From positions 14,324,501 to 14,388,500 of the forward strand of contig OX485808.1 in NCBI GenBank assembly GCA_950295325.1: a DNA stretch of 64,000 bases. Reading direction: 5' to 3'. The stretch's first letter is position 1, and each line of letters begins with the position of its first letter. The position numbers were made by a program, and so were the translations under genes. Shown here piece by piece: positions 1 through 12,772 of the stretch. Under the pieces are notes generated by a model. The model saw only the letters and a program-made list of their open reading frames with translations, had not been told where the DNA came from and did no database searches. The stretch is from Polytrichum commune (lineage: Eukaryota; Streptophyta; Polytrichopsida; Polytrichales; Polytrichaceae).

Positions 1-16
1 AGCGACATAGTAGGCT

Positions 17-48
17 AGTGACACTAAATACCATGAACAATGTAGTAA
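17..48. mobile_element. Truncated terminus of a TIR element
   Basis: This short stretch matches the right end of the element at 2130-2875: it has GTGACACTAAATACCATGAAC followed by a TGTAGT-like tip. The rest of the element lies outside the window or has been lost. I infer a second copy of the same family because the match covers the whole known terminal repeat. Confidence 0.5.
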
Positions 49-640
49 TATTGCTAAGACGTGATGATATTTCCATTCTTGTTTGTTTTAACATGATAAC
101 TTTGCCTCCGGAAATTTGTGTTTTCTCACTTTGAACATATTACTTTGACTTCTCATTGTAGTATTCTTCTAATGTGATGAACCAATTTACGAAGCTTTCA
201 ATTGCATTTACACTCGTCAAACAGAAAAGAAAACAAAAAAAGACTCATAAATGTAACGGAATCTCCAAATTTAGAAATACTTCAAGTGAGAAGTTGACCT
301 CGCTTGAGGGAATTTTTTTAAAAAATGAATATAATGAAGTGAAAGTTATAAGTTTGACCAAATCAATGACCTCACGACCACTACCATCCTTTGAGGAGTA
401 GTAAAATTGGAAGCGAGCATGTTCTTTTGGGAAACATCAACAATCGTTGACATTTGGTGTCAAATGAAAGTTTGCTCCCAATGGCAAATTTTCTATAGCA
501 TTTGATGTCACGGATATTTGAAGAGATCTATTACAAAATAGAATATGCTTTGGGGCAACGTTCCAATTTTCACGGCCTCGGGGAGGAACATTAAACCTCA
601 AAACCCGGGGTGCTTTGTTATACCTTATGGCTTTCTAATA
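49..640. other. Intergenic DNA, no gene seen
   Basis: AT-rich sequence. The only open frame is short (75 codons) with low-complexity lysine-rich composition and no recognisable domain. I see no RNA gene or clear repeat apart from the terminus at its left edge. Confidence 0.4.
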
Positions 641-1234
641 AGGGCCCGTTTACACCATGGACCATGAAGTCGGACCATGGAAGATGGCCCTTTTCCATGG
701 TCCGACTTCATGGTCCAACTTCCATGATCCGATTTCTTACAAAACTTAATTTATAAAGCCTTGGCGCTCCTCACTAGGTGTAAAGTGAATGTGGACCAAG
801 AGGAATGACCATGCACCAAAAAATGAACGTGCTAATTTTTTTCATATATTCCCCAAAGGGCAATTTTGAAAAGAAAAAAAAGTAAAAGTAAAAAAAAGTT
901 TGACCGATTCTTGTCATCTCTTGTCTTCGTCTTCTCTTCCCCCTAAAAGACATTTCATTCAAATTTTATTATAATAATAATTCTTTGCCATGGGCCATGT
1001 CTTTTTCTATCATAGCACATTTTTTTTGCCTCTCCCACTGCAAAACCTGTTGGACCATGTTAGTGGATAATGTAGGCCTTCAAATATGTCTTTTGGGGAC
1101 CTCGAACTCCATGGTCACTTTGACATTTTTTCCCTTGGTGTAAACCAAAGTGGTCCCGAGATGAATTCAACATCAAATCACAGATTTTATATGGCCTTGG
1201 GATGACTTCGTGGTCCATGGTGTAAACAACCCCT
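641..1234. mobile_element. Non-autonomous TIR element, about 594 bp, hAT-like
   Basis: The left end reads AGGGCCCGTTTACACCATGG and the right end, reverse-complemented, reads AGGGGTTGTTTACACCATGG. Both continue into GACCAYGAAGTC, giving about 31 bp of imperfect terminal inverted repeat. Just inside the left end, TCGGACCATGGAA and TTCCATGGTCCGA form a perfect hairpin (about 671-709). There is no coding capacity. The AGGG-type tips resemble hAT elements, but no clear 8-bp target duplication is visible, so the superfamily is inferred. A partial inverted relative lies at 37995-38225. Confidence 0.7.
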
Positions 1235-2129
1235 AAGGTAACATATGATGTGGGTCTTATTGATCGATCTTCTTAATGGACACCTGTATTTGTGTGGTAT
1301 ATCATATGGCTTGTAGTTAATCTAATGGACACCAACCGAACACGTGTTATGATGAGATTGGGTTGTGTGCTCAAAACATAGACAACATCAGAGGTTTAGC
1401 ATAGATAACAAATTGGGAGGGTTATGTGATTAGGTCAATGTTAACCTATAATGTTAACAATATATTCGATCTACCTAAGGTTTGAGCTACAAAACTTAAA
1501 CAAATGTCAAAGTGAAGACTATTTTTCTCTTGAAACAATCATAGAGGCCCTTCCCATTGTGTTAACTACCTATTACCCATCATTAATCGTTAGGGTTCTA
1601 TGTATTGACAACGGCGATAAGGGCCACACTAATTTTGATATGTGAGTTTTTAAATGCATGCAAAAGTAGTGTGACCCACACTATGTTTGCATGTCATACC
1701 CTTTTTGAATGATTGTGCATGGTATAAAGGCATAGAGAAACCGTACCATCATGTTTGGTTTCGGCATTTCCTTCAAATGCCACGTGGAATTAGCGGGTTT
1801 TGCCGATGTGTTAGAATGCTTCAAAAACATCTACATATGGATGTTAAAGTAGCCAAGAGTGCCGTACAATATTCGCTATTATAAATAGAGCAAAATAGTA
1901 GTAAGTAGTTTCTTGCATTCATTCTTGTCAAAAATAGTGTGGCCCACTTTGTGTGGTAGGTCTTAGTGAACCCCCCGAAGCAACACTAATATCAAGATTG
2001 TCATAGTGGGGGCTAGAATCCAAGGGTTTATTGGACCCTAGGGACTCTTTCGTTTCTTTTTATTATTGCCGTTGCTATCTAGAACATTGCTTTTCGCTAT
2101 CCAATTGACACAACAAGGTACCTATTACT
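1235..2129. other. Intergenic DNA with dispersed GTGTGGCCCAC motifs
   Basis: I see no gene. The stretch contains motifs that recur elsewhere: GGGCCACACTAAT near 1623 and ATAGTGTGGCCCAC near 1934. The latter is shared with about 53345. These look like ends of decayed small elements, but I could not pair them into a complete unit. Confidence 0.35.
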
Positions 2130-2875
2130 ACTACACCGTTCATGGTATATAGTGTCACGTGCACTATTTTGCAAAGTGCCTAAACTAGACGCCTAGAGGT
2201 CTCAAAGTCTTACGACCACTAATTGCCAGTACGATACTATTTGTCCACATTGGTGACTTGTTTAAGTGAAAATTTATTTACAATATGATATTTGGTGTAG
2301 CAGATTGGGATATTTGAGATGATAGTTTTGCGTTTTAGTATGCAAGGGGAAGATACTATTGAGCATACCAGTGGCAAGTGTCATGTGTTTACATTTTGGT
2401 CAACTTGTAGACCATTGTGTGACATATGCATACATCTCATAACACTATTGAACATACTTTGTGTCAAGATATTAGAAGCGCCCTTGAATGCTACCGTAAC
2501 ACAATAGCTGGTTCGTCCCCTGGCGAACGAATATTTATTTATTTTGAAAAAATAAGGTTCGCCTCTCAAAAAACTGAATTTCTCAATTTTCATTTTTAGC
2601 AAAAAAATCAGTAAAAATGACCTTAAATGGCTTAGAAACACCAAAAGATTGCAAAAATTAATTAATTTTATTTTCGTTTTTTTGTCTTCATAATTTCATA
2701 ATTTTTACGTTTTTTATTTTTAGAATTATTTTTTAACGAACCAGCTATGGTACTACGGTATGTGTCAAAAAGGTGACACTAAGTTGTTGACCATTAATGT
2801 AACCTACCATACACCTCCAAAAAGGGTGGGTGACACTACTATGCATGTGACACTAAATACCATGAACGGTGCAGT
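2130..2875. mobile_element. TIR element, about 746 bp
   Basis: The left end (ACTACACCGTTCATGGTATA, then TAGTGTCACGTGCAC) is matched by an inverted copy at the right end (near 2841-2875), about 34 bp with three or four mismatches. Another 269-bp element (2492-2760) sits inside, so the original was about 470 bp. No transposase is encoded and no target-site duplication was convincing. The tip shares its outline with the MITE family at 5737, 13635 and 23687. Confidence 0.72.
2492..2760. mobile_element. Nested TIR element, 269 bp
   Basis: The terminal repeats begin TACCGTA and run into ATAGCTGGTTCG. The right end is the reverse complement over 24 bp with three mismatches. The inside is extremely AT-rich, with a second GGTTCGCC/GGCGAACG pair near the left end. 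It has no coding capacity. It lies within the larger element 2130-2875, so it probably inserted later. No target-site duplication is evident. Confidence 0.68.
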
Positions 2876-5736
2876 CTTTTGGATTTCGTACAATTAAGGG
2901 CCCTAAGGACCAAGAAAGATTTTTTTGTCCAAGCAAACACATGTGCCCATCCATGCCAATGTACATGTTTATGTTATAATCATCTCAGCTAGGACACATG
3001 GACGATTGAAATGTTTTTGGAAACAATCCTTACTCTACAAACATGTCATCCAAACAATCAAATCCATCATTAGAGGTATGGATTTTCTTTGTTGAGTTGC
3101 TAAATTAAGGTAGTATTTTTAAAGCAATTTTGGGGGGGATTTGGGCTTGGAGCTTACATGTGCGCATGATATTTAGTGCCTCTAGAGCCTTCATCACACT
3201 ATCACTTGTTAAAATGGATTTTCTTGTCACACATTGTCGATGTCAATGAATGTTGCATAATTAAAGTGGAAAACCGAGACCTAGTGTGGACAATCTCGAC
3301 ACCACGAACCTCTCCATTGACTTCATGTTCATTCAATCACGTCAAAATCCAACATTTCATCAATGCCTACCAAACATAGGGTTGCAACTCAAATCTTTTG
3401 TTTCAATGCCTTATAGTTGCGAGACTTAAATTTTTAGATTTAGGGATGAATCAATGTGTGATGAATCATTAGCCACTAGATGTTGAATTAGTGTATATTA
3501 AACCCTAAAGGGTATATGGTACCAACATGGACTCAACATTAACCACAATTGGTCACTTGCATTTTGATAATGAACAACTTTTGCAAATGGTGTAGATGGT
3601 GGAGCCACCCAATGGCCGTGATGATGCTATGTGATGAATAAACAAGTTTAACATTTCATAAAGACCTTCATATTTATACTACATGTTTTAAATAACAAAA
3701 GCCATTGATATATATGGTCACAATACACGTACTCACAAGTAAATTAAATCAATGTTGACTTCAAAATTGTTGTACACCATACAAATTAATGTTGCATGTT
3801 AAAATTAGTATGTAACGAAATAATCTAGAGATAATATGCATAATTATATTTCAAAAAATTCCCTTACATAAGTGGGTATCCAATTGAGGTCATTCTTTGT
3901 GATCAAACACCTATAATTTAGAGGTATATGGCAAAGCTTATAACTAAGAAGCAGACATCAAAAAGACACATGTCATGGTGAGGATGGATTAAGCGTTTAG
4001 AACACAAGATACTTAACACACACACATTATCCTCAACAAAAGAATTAAGAAAGAAACAATTCCCCGTCCCACTAGACACCATATTAAAGCCCCCCCCCCC
4101 AATGTTCATGCAAACATGACTAAGAAAGGGTGAATGAACGTAGCACGCTGATGTAAAAACATTGACGTTCCTTATTATGATTCTTATTATTATACAATCT
4201 CCAAACTTTGTCGTAGCAACCTTTTGTCTAAAACTCTAAGCTTTGAGAACTTTGTAGTTGGCATTTGCTGATTGGATGAGACAATTCTTGAGTTCATCCA
4301 ATGGCTTAAATTGTTTGTGGAGTTGGAAGTTGCCTACAGTAGGGCCACGTACCTTATTTAATTCAATATGGCATTTGAATTTACGTGCACCATGTTAATT
4401 AGGATGTCGTCTCTGTCTTGTCATGTAACAACAAAGGTCCCATACTATCGCCTTCCTTGGTTTGTCACCAGATGATAGTGAGATTATTTACGTGGGTTGA
4501 TGATGAATAGTATGGGCCACACTAAATCAAATGTGCAGTGTAGTAGTGTACCAAGTTGTTGGAATTGAGAACCAACATACTATAAGTTTTTAGTACTCCA
4601 ACATCTAGGGCACGTATCAATGTGGTGCAAGGTCACTTTGGCTTGAGTTTGGTGGCATCTAGGTGACGTGAGTCTATTATGGACGAAGGGGCTTTAGTGA
4701 AACCAAATCCCTTACGGGTTGAGGGGCGATTGTTCCAATTAGATCCTATTAGACTGATGTATGATTGGGGATCTCATACTATAGCTCTCTAGCAACTTGG
4801 GCACCTTTCTACCTAATAATTAATCAAAGTGTGAAAGTAAGTTGGGCAACCCATAAAATAATATTCTAAAATTAGACAGATTAAAGAAGTAATTTAAAAA
4901 AAAGTTAGAAATTCATCAAGGTGATTCCTATAATTCACGGATCGTTTTCCTATTTTCATCTATGATGGCTACGATTAGCCTAAACACTTCCCTTAACCAA
5001 CATTCCTTACCCTAGAGTTTGTTTGTTTTTACTTGTATGTCATAATTTGATGCCGCGTGAAGACACTATTGAAGTTATCTGATGCTACTTTGCTAGATTC
5101 CAGTGAATGCCACTTGCATTATTGTGATTTTAGACACTCTTTGAATGTTATTTCTTTTTTTTTTGGGACACACAACGGGTTGCTTTATAGGCATTCCACA
5201 TTATCTTGAATGTTGACTAACATGGTGACAAAATACAATATCTATACGGATGAATATACAAAGGTTATTTATTTATTTATTTATATATATACGGTTTTGA
5301 TCCAAGATAATTTTCATGAGTAAAGAGGCAACTTGTTTGCAAAGGCAACCTAGTTGCACATTTCAGTGTAGAAATAAGAAAAAGTTTTAGCTATAAAATA
5401 ATTCATTGTGTTTCACCTTCCCAATGAATGAGATTAGACAAACAACATGAAGTTCTAGCCATGTTGCCTGGTAGCATGATACACTCTCGGTAGGATTTAG
5501 TCCCAATTTAGTGTGGATAAGTAATAGGGGCCCACTACATCGATCAAAAGAGAACTGTGAACCTTGTGTTGCCATTTTTGATATATTTAACCTCATGAAA
5601 TGACTAACGTAATAATGGTTGCAACACTAAATAGTCTTATCGGTGTGGGTTTTTAATTTGAGTTACATGTTGCTATAATGTTTTACATAGTTTAGCATTT
5701 TTTACTCAGATAAGACAAACAACTAAACCAAATAGA
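2876..5736. other. Long intergenic stretch, no gene seen
   Basis: AT-rich DNA with only short, unconvincing open frames. A C-run lies at about 4090-4100. The motif TATGGGCCACACTAAAT near 4510 is one of a dispersed set also seen near 1620, 52985 and 53345. I found no clear RNA gene or complete transposon. Confidence 0.35.
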
Positions 5737-6101
5737 GTATTTAGTGTCACCAATGCTATTTGTCTTGCTCAAGTTTAATTAAAACCACCCATGTAGTTTC
5801 ACCAACACCAAATGTGAACCCACCACTATTTGTCATTCCTTGTAAAAAGAAATTAGGTATTATAGATTTATAATGTTATAATTATTGTCACTTACTAAGT
5901 GATTTTTCATCCAAATTTCAATCATTCATGACAAATTTTCATTACAAAATTGTTAGGATGCAGATATTAACCAAAAGTGGATGAAGAAAAAGTAAATTAG
6001 GTGACACTATTTGTAAACTTATTCATAAGAAGTGTCATTAGAAAAGTTATTACACTGACATAAAATACCATATGACACTAAACACATAAATTAGTGTAGT
6101 T
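5737..6101 (+). mobile_element. MITE, ATTTAGTGTCACC family, copy 1
   Basis: The left part reads TATTTAGTGTCACCAATGC and the right end reads ATTAGTGTAGT. The internal sequence (including CATTCCTTGTAAA and GTGATTTTTCATCCAAATTT) is shared with the copies at 23687-24075 (same orientation) and 13635-14018 and 38528-38690 (opposite orientation). The outermost left tip is degraded. It encodes nothing. This is a non-autonomous DNA element family identified by its repeated occurrence in this window. Confidence 0.75.
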
Positions 6102-7324
6102 TACACGTCAAGGAAAATGAAATAACATACTTGGTGAGAATCAATGCTCTTGATAAAAAAAAAAATTAGCTATGACAATGTGTAAGTCCAAATGGGTAAC
6201 TTACAATAGTAGGCCTAAAATGTGTAGTGTCAAACTTTGCTATGTGCGAAGGAAAGTGGGAACTTGAAAGCTTCATGACACTCCAAGACGTAAGTTTATG
6301 CAAGTTAGATTGTGTTTATTAGGGAATGAATGGATTAGCGTGTCTATTACATTCGTTTAAGTAACTCCATTAAACTACGTAGTTGGAGCACTACATAAAA
6401 TTAGCAACATAAAAACGGCACCAAAAGCAAATGTCCATGTGCCACTCCGCAAGGTTGGTGGAGGAAGAAATGCATTTTTTTGCATGAGTTGCACTCTTTT
6501 GTTGAAGATTCCGTTCTCCAAACTTTGAAGACTAGGGAGACAAGAAATATTCTTGGTTCATGACACCCATTATTAATTTCAACGGGGATTGGTACTTTCA
6601 ACTTTGGCCAAGATTTCAAAACACCCTCTTTAAGGAACTAAAAAGGGAATGGCAACAATGCGTAGGTAGAACTTAAAGAAGTGTACCATCAACCCCCATC
6701 AAAAGGTGGTAGTAGTCTACAGGCGAAGAAATACTTTAGAATTTATTCTAGTTTCTTCATGGTTTCGATGTTTATGTCTTTGTTCTTGTCATGACCAACA
6801 TTCATGTTGGTTATTTATCCCATGAAGAAAGATATGTATCCACTAAAAAACAATTGTATAGGTTTCTAGTTGTTTCTATCCCATTGGGTAGACTCATTCA
6901 AGAATTTGTTGTCAATTCCATGACAGAACTCAAGTCCAACCAATATTGGATTGAAGTCTAGTCCATAACATCACACTCGAGTTATATAATAGAGCCCTCT
7001 GATATAATTGCAAACGCGGACATGATTACGATGACATTATGAGAGATGCTCTAATTATGATTTAATCTATTTAACAATTGATTATATATATCTACCATTT
7101 GAAAAAATTGTGCATTGAATGTTTATTACATCTTAATACTAGGATATTCAAGTAATGAACGAGGATTCCCATACCTTCCATGAAATTTAGAGGCAATGGA
7201 AGTCCATGGACAAATACACCCATAGAATTGAATTAAACGAAAGTCTGGATTTTGAGAACATGTCCAACTTTACTTAAATATGAGTTTCAAGTTTATTAGG
7301 ATGTTGAATATCATGGCGCATAGG

Positions 7325-7356
<32 letters not shown>

Positions 7357-7363
7357 TCATTTA
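7325..7363. repeat. (TTTC)n microsatellite
   Basis: About nine uninterrupted copies of a TTTC tetranucleotide, ending in TTCCTC. It is simple sequence in intergenic DNA. Confidence 0.9.
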
Positions 7364-7949
7364 CATAACGCATTTCCTTGCAACTACTCCGGGGAGGAGT
7401 TTGACGGTGTTTCATTATATTGTGAGTTGAAACATCTTAAAAGTTGAAGATGTCTTTGCAACACAAAGCACATGAGCCGTAAAAATATACTCTTTTCAAA
7501 AGTACACCTTTCACTTCACACTTATTGTGGCCCACTTTAATTTTGACACACCATGACAATTTCGGTCAACGTAACTTTTCTTACCCACGCCATTTTTTTG
7601 CCCACCATATCATATTGTGTTCAAAACATGGATTCAAAACCAATGCTTCATACATGAAAGTGGATTATTGTGGGCTGGAAAATATAATATCAATATTATA
7701 CCAAGATATCAATTTCATTCATATTAGATCACTTCTTAAGCCACCCTAATTTTCAACCCACAAAAAAATACAGTAGACCGCAACATTTTCTACTCAAGGT
7801 AACTTTCAACCCGCAATAATAGATGTGATTGATGTAGTGTGGTCCATATTAATTGCATGAAGAAGTATAAACCAATTATTGCGTAACTAGCAGAGAACAG
7901 TAAAACCACAGTAAAGACCTCACTTATATATTTTGTTAATGTGGCAATC

Positions 7950-8035
7950 AATATTCAAAATAGTGTGGAATGTTGATATATTAGTGTGAGGCAACCTAAT
8001 TGGGCATGTTGGTGTGGTTTCCCATCCCCATTAAT
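7950..8035 (+). repeat. Dispersed repeat, copy 1
   Basis: This stretch contains TAGTGTGGAATGTTG, then GGCAACC..AATTG and a second GTGTGG/GTGTAG block. The same order appears near 53997-54085. It probably derives from an old element family whose ends I could not define. Confidence 0.5.
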
Positions 8036-10535
8036 GACACATTTAAGTGAGTGTAGTGGAAGCAATGAATGATTCACATGGGTATTGAGAACCTCTAGCC
8101 ATGGGGATTGGGGTATCTTGACGCCACTAGTCATGCTTGGAATTCACGTGTGGTGAAGTGCCCTAGAAGTATAGTGGTGTTGGATGATGCCAAAAACACT
8201 ACCTACCAACCTAAAGTAGGAGCACCTTATACCAAGAAGTTAAGGTATTTGGCATACATGTGGTAGCCGTATTAACTGAGTTTTTTTTTGTTCCCAGGTA
8301 GTAAAAAGAGAGACCAAGGGTATTGCAAATTTGAGTTTTCTTTTCAATATTGAAATAAATACAAAATTGTGTAGTGAAAATTGTATTGTCACCCCTAGTT
8401 ATGATATGGTTTGCCCTACCGATAACTAGAGCACTACATATTAATAATGAAAATATTCAATTGGAAGTTTTTGTCCAATTGCATGTTTTTGAAAAAAATC
8501 ACAGTATTGGGTCTTGCCCACTGCAGTTGTTGGGGTATTCTAGATCATGGTTTTGGGGGCAATCTTGGTTTTAAGGTGCTCCTACCTTGGTCCGACCCAA
8601 ATATGGGTTCCAACTTCCTACTAATTTGACATTCCTTTAGGGCTTAACTCCTAAGCATCTTAACGCCAAAATGCACTTGGGTTTAGGAATCCAATTGACT
8701 TGGGTTTGAGATTGGTTTGAAGGAGATTGACACATGTTTGGTCAAATGTAATTGTACGAATGTGATTCACATTTTTGGGGAGTCAAATATATGCCATTGT
8801 TAGGTAAATCATAATTTATTCTTATATATATATATATATATTGGTATGAGGTAGTATGAAACATGTAGAATTGGAAGAAACTTGAATGTGATTTATTTTT
8901 CGATGCTTGCAATGTCCTACACCTAAATTGTGCCTTCATAAAGCCCCCGGACTTTGACTAAATAGTTGAGCCTAGTGTTCAAGTTTGAAGTGTGCACATG
9001 CATTTCAATGTGAAGGGCTTCAAAATAATCACACTTCACTCAAACTTTCAAACTTTTATGCACACTTCACCCCAAAAAAACTTGATATTGGCCGTTTTGT
9101 ATTGAATATGAAAATAATATGATGTCTCATCATATTGAAGAAGTATGTGCAATAAAATGATGCACTAAAATTATTTAGATTCCCTACATATTGCACCTAA
9201 TCATCATCCAACTCCAAAGGCAAAGCCCTCTGATTTTTGGTTGATTTTCAAGTGTCAAAAATTCTAGCCCAATCCACATTTTCCATCAGAAGACCGCATA
9301 ATGACACTCGCATCAATGCATCCCAATGTTTCAAGTTTCAATTGATTTTGCGATCACTCTTCACCCAACTTTGTTTGGAAAATCCATGTTCACATAAGCT
9401 TATAGTTGTGCTTGCCAAGCCGAAGATGCAGTCAGTGCCGAGTCGAAGTTGCAAAATCAAAATTATAGGAGTTATTGGAAATTGGAAGTGTCTGCTAGAA
9501 TGCCAAGACTGGAGTCCAACTATGTTTTTTATTTCAAATTGTAGCCACTGCAATTTGTGACAAGCAATTTTTTGAGAGACCTTCATTACGACTGGTGAAA
9601 ACTTTGCAGAGCGCATTTTTGTGAAGTGCCCCCCCCCCCCCCAAAAAAAAAACAAACTTTTTGGACAATCAAAATGGCATTTGACAGTTGTTGAAGACTT
9701 CAATATTGAACTCTAGTTGAGCCCCCCCAAAATAAAAACTTGGAAACCCTTAGAAATAGATGCTCTCAAAACCCCTTAAAGAGCCTTCCCTTCAAATTTG
9801 AGATGAAGTGGAGAATTTGAGCATCCATAGCACGTGCCTCCTAACTGAGTGATGTGGTCGTGTTTTTTATTGAGGGTTCAAATACACGTTTTCGGTCAAA
9901 ACCATTCTTAGTATTTTGATCAACAATGTTAAACTTGATTAAAATTTAACTTTCTCCTCCACTTAGCACAAATGTGCTAAAAATGTGCCAAACTTAGAAA
10001 TATTCAGAAATTGTTTTAATGCCACTACAACCTCATTCCATAAAGATCTCGTGAAGTTTTTATTTAAAATTTAAAATTTCTTTTTGACGTGCTTTAATGA
10101 ATCAATGATTACTTTAAAAACATTCTTGATAAGGCTTGTAGGAATTGTGTATGTAGGTCGTATAGTGAGCCTCTTGGGCCTTTAACTCCTACATGCTCAA
10201 GCATTCACATTCCATTTTCAGGCATGTCCAACACCGGTGCTTGAATTTTCAATCTTACAGCAAAATAGAATTTGTTTTCCTCAATTCCAACTGTACGGAT
10301 GTGAACTACAATACCATATATTGTGGATGTGAAATTTGGATTGAATCAAGCCACATTTACAAGGCCATATTGATGTGTGAATAGGGCCATCATTAGGGGG
10401 CATCTCCAAACAAATTTGAAATCCTCCATTCGATGCCCACTTGGGTTGGGGCAAAATTTTTTGGTAGGCTAGAAGTCTGGCCATAATATATTATATGGTT
10501 GTCAAGTGAGCTCCTCCCAAGAATTTGGGTTTCTT

Positions 10536-10884
10536 CTCGGGGGGGGGGGGGGCAGTGTGTTAAAAAGTTAAGGATATAGGTGCAAACAACCACTATTTTA
10601 TAGGGGGGTATTACTTTCAATTCACTTCTTTTTTTCACATGCTATCATTATGTAAACTTCTACTTTGGGTTAATAGAAAAATGGCTTGCCTTACTTATAA
10701 TTCCAAATTACCTATTATTTCATACCCTAAAGTACTTTAAAGATGTCCAATGCCATTTTTGATACCCTATATTACTCTTAAGTACAATTATAAATTTTTG
10801 CCCTCATGTTTTTTAAATACCCTATCATTTGTTCGCACGTGTATTGCTACTCCAACCAATGACTACCCCCCCCCCCCCCCCGAG
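10536..10884 (+). mobile_element. hAT-like MITE bounded by G-run and C-run, copy 1
   Basis: The element begins CTC followed by a G-run of about 14 and ends with a long C-run followed by GAG, so the termini are inverted repeats made mostly of homopolymer. It is flanked by a perfect 8-bp direct repeat, GGTTTCTT, at 10528-10535 and 10885-10892. An 8-bp duplication is the hAT-superfamily signature. The interior is non-coding and matches copy 2 (12416-12764) along its whole length, at roughly 94% by eye. Both copies are exactly 349 bp. Confidence 0.85.
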
Positions 10885-10892
10885 GGTTTCTT

Positions 10893-12415
10893 TGATGAAA
10901 TTTATTAAGACCATTACCCTCAAAGTTGAAGGATCAAATCATGACATTGTTGGAGATTTACCCTTTGAGTGAGGTCTTCGACATGTACACTCAAAGTTTG
11001 CCAAAACTCTGCGGTGAAGTCATGCACATCCATGATCTTGTTCGGTGGGAAAAAACTTCACCCAATTTGGACATGCTAGATGAATATATATATATATACA
11101 TATATATAGGTTGCAATCTAGAAAGGTCACATGTAGTTATATTTGCATTTGACACACATTGGGTAGCTCATGGGACCACCTCCCAATGCATGTAGTTCCA
11201 AACCCTCAAAAAATCCTACCATAACATTATTCAGCCATGTGGGTCGGTTTCATGACCCTGGAATATGTCAATTATATTACGTGCCCCCTGGGAACAAAGT
11301 AAAAATATTCATTTACTATTCATACATTTAGGCTGAAACTTGGGAATTTGGGTGGAGTTATACTCCCGATACGATTCAAAAGAATCATTGTTCATCCCCG
11401 TATTATTCATTGAAAGTACTACTCATAGTAGCACTATCACTGAAAATACCAACCCTATTCATAATAGTCATACTAGTTGTACCAACACTAGTCATTATAC
11501 GTATTGGCGTTAGTTTCTCCCTATTTCCTAAGTTTCTTCTCATGAAGGTAACATAGTGGAGGCCCATGTCAGATGCTAACTATAGAATGGAACATAACCA
11601 TGCAATTGTATAATGTTGTGACATGCTTGGAGTATGGCTTTTATACATGTTATTTTGACCCACATGATAGTGGGCAACACTGTAAACCAATACATACCTT
11701 CCATCCACATAGATGCCACCTAGTGGGTCACAAACGCCATGAGAATAATAGGTGGCAACCTGTTTTAGTTTGCCTGAGCACTTAAGGACTAAGGGTTAAT
11801 GTGTCTTAACGTAACACCAACACCAAATCTATTACCACTTAAATGAAGAGAGGGCTTCATTTTAACACATAAACATTGGACTTCCAAATTTCTCTTACAC
11901 ATGAAGGTTTGGGGGCTATAGGTACATGCCGGCTTGTCCACGCCCAATTCAAGTCCTGGGGGTGGACTACTCATCATAAACCTAAATGATGTGCATGGAT
12001 CAAGTTATGAAATAAACTCTCTTTATACAAGAAGTTTATATAGAAAACATAGGTATACATACTAATTGTCAGGCTAGAAAATGGACTCATGTATTTTTAT
12101 ACTAAGATTTCTAGTTCAATATGATAAATGCCTCTACTACATATGCAAATTATGAATTATGAATTATGAATTATTATGAATTAAACATGCCTTTATCAAA
12201 TCCACTTCCATTTTTCAATGAGAAAGTCATTAAACATTTTTTTTTTCTCCATAGCAAGCACCTTAATGATTGCATCAAACAAACAAAGAAAAGAGCTTAA
12301 TAACTTAGCCGCCATCTAGAGAGCAATCTTAGAGGAGCATATGAGCGTTGCAAGAGCCTCTAGTTTCCAGAAACCTAGAACCCAAATGCAAACTTTGACA
12401 AGAAAATACATGATA
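10893..12415. other. Intergenic DNA between the paired MITEs
   Basis: No gene is supported. A short (TA)n run lies near 11078-11108, and a GAATTAT-type tandem repeat near 12146-12182. Open frames here are short and without recognisable domains. Confidence 0.35.
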
Positions 12416-12764
12416 CTCCAGGGGGGGGGGGGCAGTGTGTTAAAAAGTTAAGGATATAGGTGCGAACAACCACTATTTTATAGGGGGGTATTACTTTCAA
12501 TTCTCTTCTTTTTTTCACATGCTATCATTATGTAAATTTCTACTTTGGGTTAATAGAAAAATGGCTTGCATTACTTATAATTTCAAATTACCTATTATTC
12601 CATACCCTATAGTATTTTAAAGATGTCCAGTGCCATTTTTGATACCCTATATTACTCTTAAGCCCAATTATAAAATTTTGCTCCCATGTTTTTAAAATAC
12701 CCTATCATTTGTTCACACATATATTGCTACTCCAACCAATGACTACCCCCCCCCCCCCCCCGAG
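12416..12764 (+). mobile_element. hAT-like MITE bounded by G-run and C-run, copy 2
   Basis: Same structure and length as copy 1. It starts CTCCA plus a G-run and ends in a C-run plus GAG, with internal sequence almost identical to 10536-10884. The flanking 8-bp direct repeat is different, ACATGATA (12408-12415 and 12765-12772), so this is an independent insertion and not part of a segmental duplication. Confidence 0.85.
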
Positions 12765-12772
12765 ACATGATA

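Larger units (their letters stand above)
6102..10535. other. Long intergenic stretch, repeats only
   Basis: No gene is supported. The longest frame (minus strand, about 9338-9703) is interrupted by a C-run and low-complexity sequence and resembles nothing I know. Contents are a (TTTC)n microsatellite near 7325, a short (TA)n near 8822, a C15/A10 homopolymer block near 9630, and an 80-bp stretch near 7950-8035 related to one near 53997-54085. Confidence 0.35.

Noticed and set aside
9237-9703. Overlapping frames of 107 and 121 codons on opposite strands
   Set aside because: They are antisense to each other, one crosses a C15/A10 homopolymer, and neither has recognisable features.
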